Shown: positions 1 through 6,700, counted from the first letter of the stretch. The stretch is DNA of 11,758 bases from Clostridia bacterium (GCA_017462145.1 JAFTRT010000173.1:1-11758); one strand, 5' to 3'. Numbers and translations: made by a program. The notes: generated by a model from the letters alone, not told the origin.

Positions 1-29
1 ATAACTGCTATATCACATAAAGTACACCC

Positions 30-64
30 ACCGTTGGTTTAGTGAGGAGAAGTAAACCGCCGGT
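30..64. other. imperfect inverted repeat downstream of the ECF gene
   Basis: A 12-base arm at 30-41 (ACCGTTGGTTTA) pairs with 53-64 (TAAACCGCCGGT) around an 11-base loop, with one mismatch and one G-T pair. It lies about 90 bp past the stop of the minus-strand ECF gene, so it could help end that transcript. No run of T follows on either strand, so it is not a standard intrinsic terminator. Bases 65-151 hold nothing else I can recognise. Confidence 0.3.
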
Positions 65-151
65 AGAGTCGGAATTGAACGCAAAATGATGGTGCATGGA
101 ATGATGATTTCGGAATACCTGCAAAAAAGCCGCAACAAGCTTACTCTGTGG

Positions 152-730
152 TCAAGCAAATTTTTTCTTTGCGATTTGAATGATACGAATGATCGCAGGA
201 CACAAGGCCAAGCAGAGAATCAGCTCAGCCGCAAAGTTGATTCCGGCCAGTCCGATCAAGAGGGCACCCAGACCAACACCATTTTCAGCGGCCATACTGA
301 TCAGCTTATCCCACAGGAAAATATAACATCCGAGAAGAAATACACCGGTGTTGACCACAGGGGCCACAACGGCCGAGCAAATCACCCCGCAGACGGGATG
401 CTTTTTGGAAAGAAGCCGATAGACAAAACCTGCCGCCAAACCCGCCAAGATTCCCTTAAGAAACAGCGTGATCACCGTTCCCACAGGGCTGTATGCCAAG
501 AAAACAGATGCCTCCGGAAAGGAGATAATCGTCGGAAACACCGAGAGCCATGCCCCGACCCAAGGGCCGCACAACACCGTACCGATCACGATCATGAGCA
601 GAGAAAGGTTCACGGTTGCCGAGCTGACAAGCGGGATTCGAATATAGCTCATGACGACGACCAAAGCGGTCAACAGTCCCACCAGGGCAATCTTTTGTAT
701 CATCTTCCGTTTGTTTTCATTGCGATTCAT
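152..730 (-). CDS. ECF transporter S component (vitamin/micronutrient uptake)
   Basis: This is a 192-residue very hydrophobic protein with a short basic N-terminus (MNRNENKRK) and about five or six membrane segments. They lie at roughly 12-33, 40-65, 80-105, 115-140 and 155-180. The sequence pattern matches the substrate-binding S subunits of energy-coupling factor (ECF) transporters, which bind a vitamin or other small nutrient and dock on a shared EcfA/EcfA'/EcfT module encoded elsewhere. It most resembles the pantothenate-transporter-like group, notably the NTGVFLLGCYIF stretch near 127-138, but the substrate cannot be read from the sequence. I chose the ATG at 728-730 because GGAGGTG sits six to seven bases before it. 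An in-frame ATG at 796 would overlap the upstream hydrolase and lacks such a site. The gene follows the hydrolase by 32 bp in the same direction, so the two are probably co-transcribed. The hydrolase may act on the imported compound, which is inference. Confidence 0.82.
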   Translation of the reverse strand: MNRNENKRKMIQKIALVGLLTALVVVMSYIRIPLVSSATVNLSLLMIVIGTVLCGPWVGAWLSVFPTIISFPEASVFLAYSPVGTVITLFLKGILAGLAAGFVYRLLSKKHPVCGVICSAVVAPVVNTGVFLLGCYIFLWDKLISMAAENGVGLGALLIGLAGINFAAELILCLALCPAIIRIIQIAKKKFA

Positions 731-762
731 TTCAATCACCTCCGTGTCAAATGTTCTGACCC

Positions 763-1722
763 TCAATGATCCAGATGTTCGAATATGACCTGCCAAAACG
801 ATTCATCCTGCTCGGTCATCCTTTGCCAATCGTAAGAAGCCACAAATTCGGCCTTCTCCTCGGCGGTTACATTCTTCTTCCGTGCCAGCTTTGCTCTCGC
901 ACTGCCAAACTCGTCCAAATAGCGTACCGCTTCCTCTGTATAGTTGGGATTATGGCTCTTGTTGCTGACAAACAAAAACCGAACGTTTTCCCGCTCCTCC
1001 AAGCCTGCCTTGAGAATGTCATAGTGTCTGCGACGGCACATGGGATCGTTCTCCGAGTAGATCAACAGTGCTTTCGTAGCGGAGTGAGATAGGGTTTGTA
1101 CCGCATGGAACTTCACGAACTTGGGATTGGACTGCTGCTCCAGTGCAAGGATCGCCTTGCGATATCCTTTCATCCAGCCGTCAAAAAAGGTGTGGATCAT
1201 CTCCTCCACCGACACAAAGCCCGACATGGCAACGATGTGAGAGATCTCGGGATGCAAGGCGGAAATATTCAACGTAGAAAATGCCCCCCAGCTATGTCCC
1301 ATCACGGAAATATCATGCGATGCAAAGCGTTCGTCCGACTTCAGCATGGCAATACAATCGTTCAGATCGCAAAGGGATTGCGCCAGTCCGTTGGGAGAGT
1401 CGCCGCCGGATTCCATACAACCCGTGTGATCGTATGCAAACACCAAATAACCGTGTCTGCACAGCATCTCAATTTCCTTCATGTAGGCACGGTGGCCACC
1501 CCCAAAGCCGTGATCAAACACAAGCAGTCGGTTCGGGATACATTCCTCATAACGGTAAACGTACCCTTGCAGGGTATGTCCTGCGGAGGCTTGGAAGGGA
1601 TGAGATTCCTGCTTCAATCCGGGAAAATCGTCCGCAGAAAAGTAGAACACCGTCTCGGTGTCGTCACATCGGGTATGCATCATACCCTGATACAAATTCA
1701 CAACTTGCTTTTCAAAAATCAT
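763..1722 (-). CDS. alpha/beta hydrolase family protein
   Basis: The 319-residue protein has the layout of a serine alpha/beta hydrolase. The oxyanion-side loop is HGFGGG (71-76). The nucleophile elbow is GHSWG, with Ser144 as the likely nucleophile. The acid is probably Asp226 (SENDPM) and the histidine is His257 (NKSHNPNY). There is no signal peptide, so it should be cytoplasmic. A lid region lies at about 165-215, and the C-terminal 60 residues are charged and helical. The length is usual for the family. The ATG at 1720-1722 follows GGGAG by about seven bases, and a strong promoter lies about 40 bp upstream. It is the first gene of a likely two-gene unit with the ECF S component. The substrate (an ester, amide or acyl group) is unknown. 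The catalytic residues are seen in the sequence; the assignment to a specific enzyme class is not possible. Confidence 0.85.
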   Translation of the reverse strand: MIFEKQVVNLYQGMMHTRCDDTETVFYFSADDFPGLKQESHPFQASAGHTLQGYVYRYEECIPNRLLVFDHGFGGGHRAYMKEIEMLCRHGYLVFAYDHTGCMESGGDSPNGLAQSLCDLNDCIAMLKSDERFASHDISVMGHSWGAFSTLNISALHPEISHIVAMSGFVSVEEMIHTFFDGWMKGYRKAILALEQQSNPKFVKFHAVQTLSHSATKALLIYSENDPMCRRRHYDILKAGLEERENVRFLFVSNKSHNPNYTEEAVRYLDEFGSARAKLARKKNVTAEEKAEFVASYDWQRMTEQDESFWQVIFEHLDH

Positions 1723-1763
1723 TGCAACACTCCCTTGTCGCTTCGAGGATTGGAAGATAAGCT

Positions 1764-1792
1764 ATTATAACACACTTTTTTTGAAAATTCAA
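1764..1792 (-). promoter_or_regulatory. sigma-A promoter of the hydrolase-ECF unit
   Basis: Read on the minus strand, TTGAAT (1787-1792) is followed after exactly 17 bp by a perfect TATAAT (1764-1769). Transcription would start near 1757, about 35 bases before the hydrolase ATG. No riboswitch-like structure fits into so short a leader. Confidence 0.8.
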
Positions 1793-2060
1793 TCATTTTT
1801 GCGGACTTTTTTTGTTGCCGCACGGCAAGTTTGGCACAAAGAACAGCCCCCGCAGCAAGAAAAGCCGCCAAAAAGGAAGGTACCCAAGAGAACCTTTTGG
1901 ACGTACGTTGCCTATCGTCAAAAGAAGGACAGAAAATGGATTCCCATCTGTCGTCCGTTTTGCTTTTTTCTGAGGGTCTTCCCTGGAAGAAAGGCTCTCA
2001 ACCTCCCAAAGAACTGCACAAAAATAGGTTTTGCGCCCTACGCCTTGTGTAGCAAAGGTG
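1793..2060. other. stretch without a recognised gene between a live promoter and a broken ALDH gene
   Basis: I recognise no gene here. Open frames of 73-104 codons exist on both strands, but they are rich in Lys, Arg, Pro and Phe, lack convincing ribosome binding sites and match no family I know. One of them begins inside the aldehyde dehydrogenase remnant. The stretch contains a small plus-strand hairpin (GACAGA 1929-1934 with TCTGTC 1947-1952, plus TGG/CCA inside). A T-rich run follows at about 1957-1969 and could act as a weak terminator. A second imperfect inverted repeat lies at about 1868-1900 (CCAAAA with TTTTGG at the ends). The aldehyde dehydrogenase homology ends abruptly at the right border, so this DNA replaced the lost 3' part of that gene. 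I found no terminal inverted repeats or transposase. Confidence 0.4.
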
Positions 2061-2061
2061 C

Positions 2062-2490
2062 ATAGTTTTTTGAGGGGCTTTTCCTTTTGTTTCAGTTTCT
2101 CCACCACCTTGGAGATCCCATCAGATCGCAGCGTCGTGTACCGTGCTTTGCATGGATGATCTTTCCATCATTTTGATTGTTCAGCGGATCGGGGCGTATT
2201 GCGTTCGGAGTTCAGAGGCCACCGCCTGCATAAAGGCATTCTTGATCGACCGCTCGCACAGGATATAGTCGGGAGCTACGCAGGTCTGTCCGCAGTTGAG
2301 ATATTTGCCAAATACGATCCGCTTTGCCGCCAATCTCACGTTGGCACTTGCATCCACAATGCAGGGCTTTTTCCTCCAACCTCCGGCACAGCAGGGGGTC
2401 GGTGCTCGGCAGTGTGGCGAAGAACCTCTTTCACCGTCGTCTGACTTCCCGTGAAAAACACAAAATCAAACCTTTGGTTCGGCAATGCCC
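2062..2490 (-). pseudogene. aldehyde dehydrogenase remnant (middle third only, frameshifted)
   Basis: Joining the minus-strand frames gives a clear class-3-like NAD(P)-dependent aldehyde dehydrogenase core. It starts with RFDFVFFTGS (about 2480-2450) and continues through GGKSPCIVDA, FGKYLNCGQTC and APDYILCERS to DPLNNQNDGKIIHAKH. The catalytic cysteine of GQTC is still encoded at 2280-2282. One base appears to be lost in the GGKSPC region near 2365. A second shift near 2190 produces a stop at 2181-2183, and homology in another frame continues to about 2062 (GGGETETK). The N-terminal cofactor half (about 180 residues) is deleted, fusing this piece to the end of the alcohol dehydrogenase remnant. 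The C-terminal part is missing at the border with unrelated DNA. The intact ancestor would have oxidised an aldehyde, or run in reverse, as partner of the upstream alcohol dehydrogenase. No functional product is expected. Confidence 0.88.
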
Positions 2491-3263
2491 CATTTCCTGC
2501 TCTTTCTCTGCGTGCCTTGCCAATTCGGGAATATCTTCTTTTTCAGATCCCCATGGCTTGGTTGAACATCCGAATGGCTTCGATGATTTTTTGGCACCAA
2601 CCTCATAACGGTCGCTCTCGGAGCATACGCCTGCAGCCATGCCGAGACAGTGCAGCTTTTTGGGTACATATTTTCCGTAAGACTTTAACATGCGGGCATG
2701 ATCACGGCATCATGTGGGCTGCTCATCAAAGGCATATTTATGATGGGTTTCACGATCCGTGATCACCGCCGCAAGCGTGGTTCCGCTCCCCGTTCTCGCC
2801 GTGGTGGGAATGGCAATCAGCGTGGGAAGTCTGTGAAGCACACGCAAATACCGCCCGTCTGTCCCACGGTCTTGCGAGGATATACCACCGTGCCCCCACC
2901 GTCTTGGCGCAATCCATGGCCGAACCGCCTCCGATGGCAATGGGAGTATCACACTTATTTTGATGATACAGCACCAATGCTTCTTCTGCGTTGTTGACCG
3001 TAGGATTGGGCTGTGTCTGATCATAGATCGTATAGGCAATCTTATGTTTTTGTCAACGCTTCTTCCAGAGAAACCATCAATCGGTTTTTCACGATTCCCG
3101 CATCGGTTACGACGAGAACGGAAGCGGATTGTTCCTTCCGAAAGAAATCGCCAAGCTCCGAGCAGAAGGATAACACCCTCGGCTCTCGGTAAGGAAGAAA
3201 GGGCAACGCCCCAAGGAACGCCGTCTGAAAGATGCGGCATCCCCATTGTTTGAATATCAACAT
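2491..3263 (-). pseudogene. iron-containing alcohol dehydrogenase remnant (frameshifts plus internal deletion)
   Basis: The original ATG (3261-3263) and its ribosome binding site AAAGGAG (3271-3277) survive, opening with MLIFKQWGCRIF. Four frames must be joined. The first runs through VLVVTDAGIVKN and EEALTK to a shift in an A run near 3045. The second carries YDQTQPNPTVNN and the cofactor motif GGGSAMDCAKTVGAR, with a shift near 2935. The third has LPTLIAIPTTARTGSG followed by TTLAAVITD and ends in TGA near 2710. In this third piece two usually conserved residues are changed: Gly to Arg in TTAGTGS, and Glu to Gly after TGS. After a large deletion the C-terminus resumes (LKSYGKYVPKKLHCLG, then DIPELARHAEKE) with further shifts near 2590 and 2545. 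The missing block normally holds the Asp/His residues that bind iron, so repair of the frameshifts alone would not restore the enzyme. It sat between marR and the aldehyde dehydrogenase in one operon. Confidence 0.92.
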
Positions 3264-3269
3264 GGATTG

Positions 3270-3405
3270 GCTCCTTTGATATTTCATCATATCGTTTTCC
3301 GATGGTGTCCAGTCCGTCCGCTGCCATCTCCTGATTCTTGATCTCTCGAATATTACGGCTGATTTTGGTAATCAACACCGTAAACGTCTCAAAGCGTTCT
3401 TCCAT
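3270..3405 (-). pseudogene. MarR-family regulator remnant (N-terminus, probably fused to its own C-terminal end)
   Basis: The ATG (3403-3405) follows GGGAGG closely and begins MEERFETFTVLITK, then ISRNIREIKNQEMA. This is the typical first helix of a MarR-type winged-helix repressor. After about 32 residues the DNA-binding domain is gone. The frame continues with GLDTIGKRYDEI, which looks like the last helix of such proteins, and then runs without a stop into the alcohol dehydrogenase start. An internal deletion of roughly 100 codons best explains this. The family normally dimerises and represses its own operon through a palindromic operator, and such a palindrome is present in the promoter just upstream. 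Calling the C-terminal piece MarR is less certain than the N-terminal piece. Confidence 0.72.
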
Positions 3406-3448
3406 ATCGTCCTCCCTTGAGTTGCTGAAGTTTCAACAAGTTTTCTCT

Positions 3449-3477
3449 ATTACACCACAAGCTTGTGGAGCTGTCAA
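3449..3477 (-). promoter_or_regulatory. promoter of the decayed marR-adh-aldh operon
   Basis: On the minus strand a perfect TTGACA (3472-3477) is followed after 17 bp by TGTAAT (3449-3454), a five-of-six match to the -10 consensus. Transcription would begin near 3442, about 37 bases before the marR ATG. The promoter looks undamaged although all three downstream genes are broken. Confidence 0.78.
3455..3468. promoter_or_regulatory. 14-bp palindromic operator between -35 and -10
   Basis: CCACAAGCTTGTGG is a perfect 14-base inverted repeat filling most of the 17-bp spacer of the marR promoter. A dimeric repressor bound here would block RNA polymerase. Autoregulation by the adjacent MarR protein is the expected arrangement for this family, but that protein is no longer encoded intact. 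Confidence 0.65.
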
Positions 3478-3550
3478 CACACTTGGCGCAATTTCTTTTT
3501 TAGCCGTACCTCCCAATCGAAACATACCACGCCCACTCCAAAAATACGTC

Positions 3551-3579
3551 TTGAAAAACGACTCGTCCCGTGGTATAAT
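3551..3579 (+). promoter_or_regulatory. promoter of the uridine-kinase-like gene
   Basis: TTGAAA (3551-3556) and a perfect TATAAT (3574-3579) are separated by 17 bp, with an extended -10 TG at 3571-3572. Transcription would start near 3586, about 35 bases before the ATG. It points away from the marR promoter, about 75 bp distant. Confidence 0.8.
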
Positions 3580-3620
3580 CATAACAAGGAATCAACCCCA
3601 AGCAACGATAGGAGTACACC

Positions 3621-4679
3621 ATGGAATCCAAGGAGCAAACCCGTCGACGATTGATGGAACACAGTCGGCAATACCCCGAACTACAGATCCAAGATTTATT
3701 CAAATATTTGCATCAAAGTTCCTTTGGCTGTGAGCACCTGGTCTCCTCCTTGGAAACGGCCATAGACGGAATCCGCAAGGAAACCGAACGGGAGACACCC
3801 CTTGCCCCCTCTCCCATCGTGCCCCTGGACGGCCCCTACAGCCGAGTGCCGCTATCCTATGGGCTGAGTGCCGAGACTCTTGGCAAGCTCTTTTTTGCCT
3901 CTGCCAAAGAAGAAAAGGCGAGAAACAGGGCGTTTTGGGAAAAGCTGAACGTTGCCCGTGAGCTGATCTGCGAGCGTGCCCTTCCCGTTTCCCTGTCCGA
4001 ATGGGAAGCAGAGGTTTGCCGTTGGCAGGCGGCCGGTTATCCTGCCGTCCGTCACTCGGAGCACTTTCGCACACGTTACCGCCCGTCATATCGGGTGATC
4101 GCCAATTGCTATCTTCCGTTTCTGCCGCTCTTTGCCGCCCTGGATCAAGCCTTGCAAACAGGTACGGTCACATTGGCCATCGACGGAGGAAGTGCCGGCG
4201 GAAAAACCACCTTGAGCCATCGGTTGGAAGAGCTTTACGGCTGTACGGTCTTTCATATCGACGATTTCTTCCTCCGCCCCGAGCAACGTACGCCCCGTCG
4301 GTTGTCCGAGGTCGGCGGAAATATGGACCGAGAGCGTTTTTTGGAGGAGGTTCTGCTTCCTCACCGCAACGGGGCGCCCGTCACATACCGCAAATTTGAT
4401 TGTCAAACCCAAGCGCTGGGAGATCCCGTCCCGATCCGATCAAGAAAGCTGACCGTCATCGAGGGCGTGTATGCCATGCACCCCGCTCTGGCAGAGCATT
4501 ATGATCTGTCCGTTTTTTTGGAGATCGCACCCGAATTACAAGTCAGGCGAATCCTCCATCGCAATTCCGCCCCCATGGTCAAGCGTTTTTTGGAAGAGTG
4601 GCTTCCCATGGAGCAAGCCTACTTCCGCACAATGCAGGTCAAAGAGCGGTGCAAGCTTTGGATCTCCGTTTCGGAATAA
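3621..4679 (+). CDS. uridine kinase-like P-loop protein with an extra N-terminal domain
   Basis: This 352-residue protein has two parts. Residues 1-175 form a charged, mostly helical domain (GCEHLVSS at 36-43 and the repeated aromatic/arginine run near 148-160) for which I know no function. Residues 180-352 form a kinase fold of the uridine kinase/phosphoribulokinase group. Its Walker A loop is GGSAGGKTT (189-197), with Lys195 the phosphate-binding lysine. The acidic motif FHIDDFF (211-217) is typical of nucleoside kinases, and LTVIEGVYAMHPAL (277-290) is the conserved substrate-side strand. The loop has GGSAGGKT where classic uridine kinases have GxSGSGKT or similar. The C-terminus ends soon after the LID-like RRILHRN segment (309-315). 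The ATG follows TAGGAG by about seven bases. It is a single-gene unit with its own promoter and terminator. It probably phosphorylates a nucleoside or a similar small hydroxyl compound, but the true substrate is open. Confidence 0.8.
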   Translation: MESKEQTRRRLMEHSRQYPELQIQDLFKYLHQSSFGCEHLVSSLETAIDGIRKETERETPLAPSPIVPLDGPYSRVPLSYGLSAETLGKLFFASAKEEKARNRAFWEKLNVARELICERALPVSLSEWEAEVCRWQAAGYPAVRHSEHFRTRYRPSYRVIANCYLPFLPLFAALDQALQTGTVTLAIDGGSAGGKTTLSHRLEELYGCTVFHIDDFFLRPEQRTPRRLSEVGGNMDRERFLEEVLLPHRNGAPVTYRKFDCQTQALGDPVPIRSRKLTVIEGVYAMHPALAEHYDLSVFLEIAPELQVRRILHRNSAPMVKRFLEEWLPMEQAYFRTMQVKERCKLWISVSE

Positions 4680-4683
4680 AAGA

Positions 4684-4730
4684 AAAAAGAGAGAACCCAT
4701 CGGCAGTACACCGAAAGGTTCTCTCTTTTT
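4684..4730. terminator. bidirectional intrinsic terminator
   Basis: A perfect 14-bp stem, 4684-4697 (AAAAAGAGAGAACC) with 4717-4730 (GGTTCTCTCTTTTT), encloses a 19-base loop in which TCGG/CCGA can pair further. The A run on the left and T run on the right let it work on both strands. It would end the kinase transcript (stop 4 bp upstream) and the convergent DUF1622 transcript. Confidence 0.88.
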
Positions 4731-4750
4731 CTGTTGGTTTCTCACAATCG

Positions 4751-4768
4751 GCCGCAAACCCTTGCGGC
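4751..4768. other. second hairpin in the convergent region
   Basis: A perfect 7-bp stem, GCCGCAA (4751-4757) with TTGCGGC (4762-4768), and a 4-base loop lie just after the DUF1622 stop on the minus strand. There is no adjoining T run, so it may stabilise the 3' end or assist the stronger terminator 20 bp further on. Confidence 0.4.
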
Positions 4769-4782
4769 ATGCTTGACAGCCA

Positions 4783-5196
4783 TTACGGTTCGTCCGATTT
4801 CTGCTCTGCCGAGCCCGAAGCCTTGTCTGTCTCCTTTGCCGCCTCTTCCGATTCTCTAAGCTCTTTCTTGGCTCGTTTGTGAGGTCTGATTTCATAATGA
4901 ATCAACAGGCTCAACAAAGCACGGAGCAGGATCACCGCCCCCAGCATATACAGCTCCTCTAAATTTTCGATCAGCAACGTGCGCAGAATCTCGGCCGCCA
5001 TTTTGAACTCCAAGCCCATCGCCAAGCCCTTGGCAAGATTGGTTTGGAGATCGTATTTCTTTTTCATAAAGGTGTTTTGGAAATATTGCCAAAATCCGTG
5101 GATTCCCGACCAAAACACGACAAAAATCCCGATGATCTCCAAAATGGAGATCATATAAGGAAGAATCTTTTCAATAAAGGTATGCAATACGTTCAT
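4783..5196 (-). CDS. DUF1622 family small membrane protein
   Basis: The 137-residue protein has a hydrophobic segment at about 12-35 and another at about 82-100. Between them is the soluble-looking stretch DLQTNLAKGLAMGLEFKMAAEILRT (49-73 read with its flanks), whose LAxGLxxGLEFxxAxxILRT pattern is the signature of the DUF1622 family. The last 35 residues are strongly charged (KRAKKELRESEEAAKE) and probably cytoplasmic. The function of the family is unknown. The ATG at 5194-5196 has GGAGGG just upstream, and a perfect consensus promoter is close by. It stands alone, convergent with the kinase and divergent from the rnf operon, so no job can be inferred from the neighbours. Confidence 0.82.
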   Translation of the reverse strand: MNVLHTFIEKILPYMISILEIIGIFVVFWSGIHGFWQYFQNTFMKKKYDLQTNLAKGLAMGLEFKMAAEILRTLLIENLEELYMLGAVILLRALLSLLIHYEIRPHKRAKKELRESEEAAKETDKASGSAEQKSDEP

Positions 5197-5228
5197 GTCA
5201 TCCCTCCATAAGAACCGATACTAACAGC

Positions 5229-5257
5229 ATTATACCTCTTTTGTTGGTTTTTGTCAA
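5229..5257 (-). promoter_or_regulatory. perfect consensus promoter of the DUF1622 gene
   Basis: On the minus strand TTGACA (5252-5257), 17 bp and TATAAT (5229-5234) match the sigma-A consensus at all twelve positions. Transcription would begin near 5222, about 25 bases before the ATG. This suggests a constitutive and strong signal. Confidence 0.87.
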
Positions 5258-5302
5258 TATGGATTCTGATTTCGCCAAAACCTGTGAATACGGAGAAATT
5301 TA

Positions 5303-5331
5303 TTGACAAATACCAAATTAGATGGTACAAT
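5303..5331 (+). promoter_or_regulatory. promoter of the rnf operon
   Basis: TTGACA (5303-5308), 17 bp and TACAAT (5326-5331) with an extended -10 TG at 5323-5324 form a strong promoter. Transcription would start near 5338 and leave a leader of about 45 bases before rnfC, too short for a known riboswitch. It is back to back with the DUF1622 promoter, with 45 bp between the two -35 boxes. Confidence 0.85.
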
Positions 5332-5383
5332 TAAAATGATAAGTTATACACTTACACACTACGAAAGAAAGGTAGAAATTCAA

Positions 5384-6700
5384 ATGTCTTTTTTCTTACA
5401 CGGTGTCCATGTTCCCCACAGAAAAAATACCGCCGATCAGGCGGCGGCACGGCTGACGGATGTCAAAAAAGTGACCATCCCCATGTCGATGCATATCGGT
5501 GCTCCCGCATCGCCTACGGTGAAGGTCGGTGATACCGTCGGAGTCGGAACCAAGATTGGAGAGGCCGTTGGAACGGTGTCGGCACCCATCCACGCCAGCG
5601 TTTCCGGAAAGGTCACCAAGATCACAGATATCTTGCTTGCCACGGGCAACACCGTTCCCGCTGTGGTCATCGAATCGGACGGTCAAATGACCCCCTGCGA
5701 GACCCTTGCCGCTCCCTCGGTCAACAGCCGTGAGGAGTTGATCCAAGCCATCAAGGAAAGCGGTGTGGTCGGCCTGGGCGGTGCAGGCTTTCCCACTCAT
5801 GTCAAGTGGAATGTCGATCCCCAGCGGATCGAAGCTCTGATCATCAATGGAGCCGAGTGCGAACCCTATATCACCAGCGATTCTCTGACCATGACCGAGC
5901 GTGCGGACGACATGGCATTGGCCATCCGTACGTTGCAAGAGCATGTTGCGGTCCGCCGTGTCATCATCGGCATTGAGCGCAACAAAAAGAAAGCAATTGA
6001 GGCCATGAGGCAGATGGCCGCAGGAATGACGGGCGTGGAGGTCAAGGTCCTTCCCCAAGTCTATCCTCAAGGCGGTGAAAAGGTTTTGGTCTATCATACC
6101 GTCAAAAAGGTCATCCCCACGGGCAAGCTTCCCATTGACGTGGGATGTATCGTTTGCAACTGTACCACCATTGCCGCCATCGGCTCCTATCTCAAGACCG
6201 GTATGCCCTTGGTGGAAAAATGCGTCACGGTGGATGGCGGCTCGGTAGCCGCACCGCAAAACGTGATCGTTCCCATCGGAACCCCTTTGGAGGACGTGTT
6301 TGCGTTCTGCGGCGGCTTTACGGTGGCGCCCCAAAAGATCCTGTACGGCGGCCCCATGATGGGCATTACCGTCCCCGATCTCAACGTACCGATCATCAAA
6401 AACACCAACGCCGTGATCGCCCTCTCCCCCAAGGAAGCCAAGCTGCCCAAAACTACCGCTTGTATCCGATGCGGTGCTTGCACCAACGCTTGTCCCTTTG
6501 GACTGGCCCCGGCAGAAATCCTGCTCGCTTATGAAAAAAAGGATACCGATGCCCTCAAAAAGCTGTCGGTGGATACCTGTATGCTGTGCGGTTGTTGCAG
6601 CTTTACCTGCCCTGCCAACCGTCCTCTGGTACAGACCAACACGCTTGCCAAGCAGCTGTTGAAGGAAGAAAAAGCAAAGGAGGCAACCAAAAATGGATAA
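5384..6700 (+). CDS. rnfC: Rnf complex subunit C (NADH-side, FMN and two 4Fe-4S clusters)
   Basis: RnfC is the peripheral cytoplasmic subunit of the ferredoxin:NAD+ oxidoreductase, where NAD+ is reduced. The protein has 438 residues, the usual length in Firmicutes. In order, it has a lipoyl-like barrel region (about 35-100, with GAPASPTVKVGD), the NADH/FMN-binding domain with GVVGLGGAGFPTHVKW (127-142) and INGAECEPY (154-162), an SLBB-like region (about 265-330), and two ferredoxin-type clusters. The clusters are bound by C360-C363-C366-C370 and C399-C402-C405-C409. I chose the ATG at 5384, with AAAGG about 11 bases upstream. The longer reading frame that opens with TTG at 5303 would begin inside the -35 box and add 27 unrelated residues. 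It is the first gene of the operon and its stop overlaps rnfD by 8 bp. Confidence 0.96.
   Translation: MSFFLHGVHVPHRKNTADQAAARLTDVKKVTIPMSMHIGAPASPTVKVGDTVGVGTKIGEAVGTVSAPIHASVSGKVTKITDILLATGNTVPAVVIESDGQMTPCETLAAPSVNSREELIQAIKESGVVGLGGAGFPTHVKWNVDPQRIEALIINGAECEPYITSDSLTMTERADDMALAIRTLQEHVAVRRVIIGIERNKKKAIEAMRQMAAGMTGVEVKVLPQVYPQGGEKVLVYHTVKKVIPTGKLPIDVGCIVCNCTTIAAIGSYLKTGMPLVEKCVTVDGGSVAAPQNVIVPIGTPLEDVFAFCGGFTVAPQKILYGGPMMGITVPDLNVPIIKNTNAVIALSPKEAKLPKTTACIRCGACTNACPFGLAPAEILLAYEKKDTDALKKLSVDTCMLCGCCSFTCPANRPLVQTNTLAKQLLKEEKAKEATKNG

Noticed and set aside
731..796. Upstream ATG for the ECF S component
   Set aside because: It would overlap the hydrolase gene and lacks a good ribosome binding site, whereas GGAGGTG precedes the ATG at 730.
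1929..1970. Hairpin plus T-rich run as a plus-strand terminator
   Set aside because: The stem is short and bulged, and no plus-strand gene lies upstream to need it. It is left as a remark in the regional entry.
1793..2107. 104-codon minus-strand frame as a small gene
   Set aside because: It begins inside the aldehyde dehydrogenase remnant, has no convincing start signal and shows no recognisable protein pattern.
2062..3263. Sequencing or assembly error as the cause of the frameshifts
   Set aside because: Besides single-base shifts there are large internal deletions and lost conserved residues in all three genes, while the flanking genes are clean. Real decay is the better explanation, though reads were not available.
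2710..3405. 231-codon open frame as a single real gene
   Set aside because: It fuses a MarR start, out-of-frame alcohol dehydrogenase DNA and an in-frame dehydrogenase piece. The real homology jumps between frames, so the frame is an accident of decay.
5303..5383. TTG-initiated extension of rnfC by 27 residues
   Set aside because: The TTG is the first triplet of the -35 box, so this part cannot be in the transcript. The added residues do not resemble RnfC, and the ATG at 5384 gives the normal N-terminus.
5396..6334. 312-codon antisense frame opposite rnfC
   Set aside because: It is a shadow of rnfC with no family pattern or ribosome binding site.
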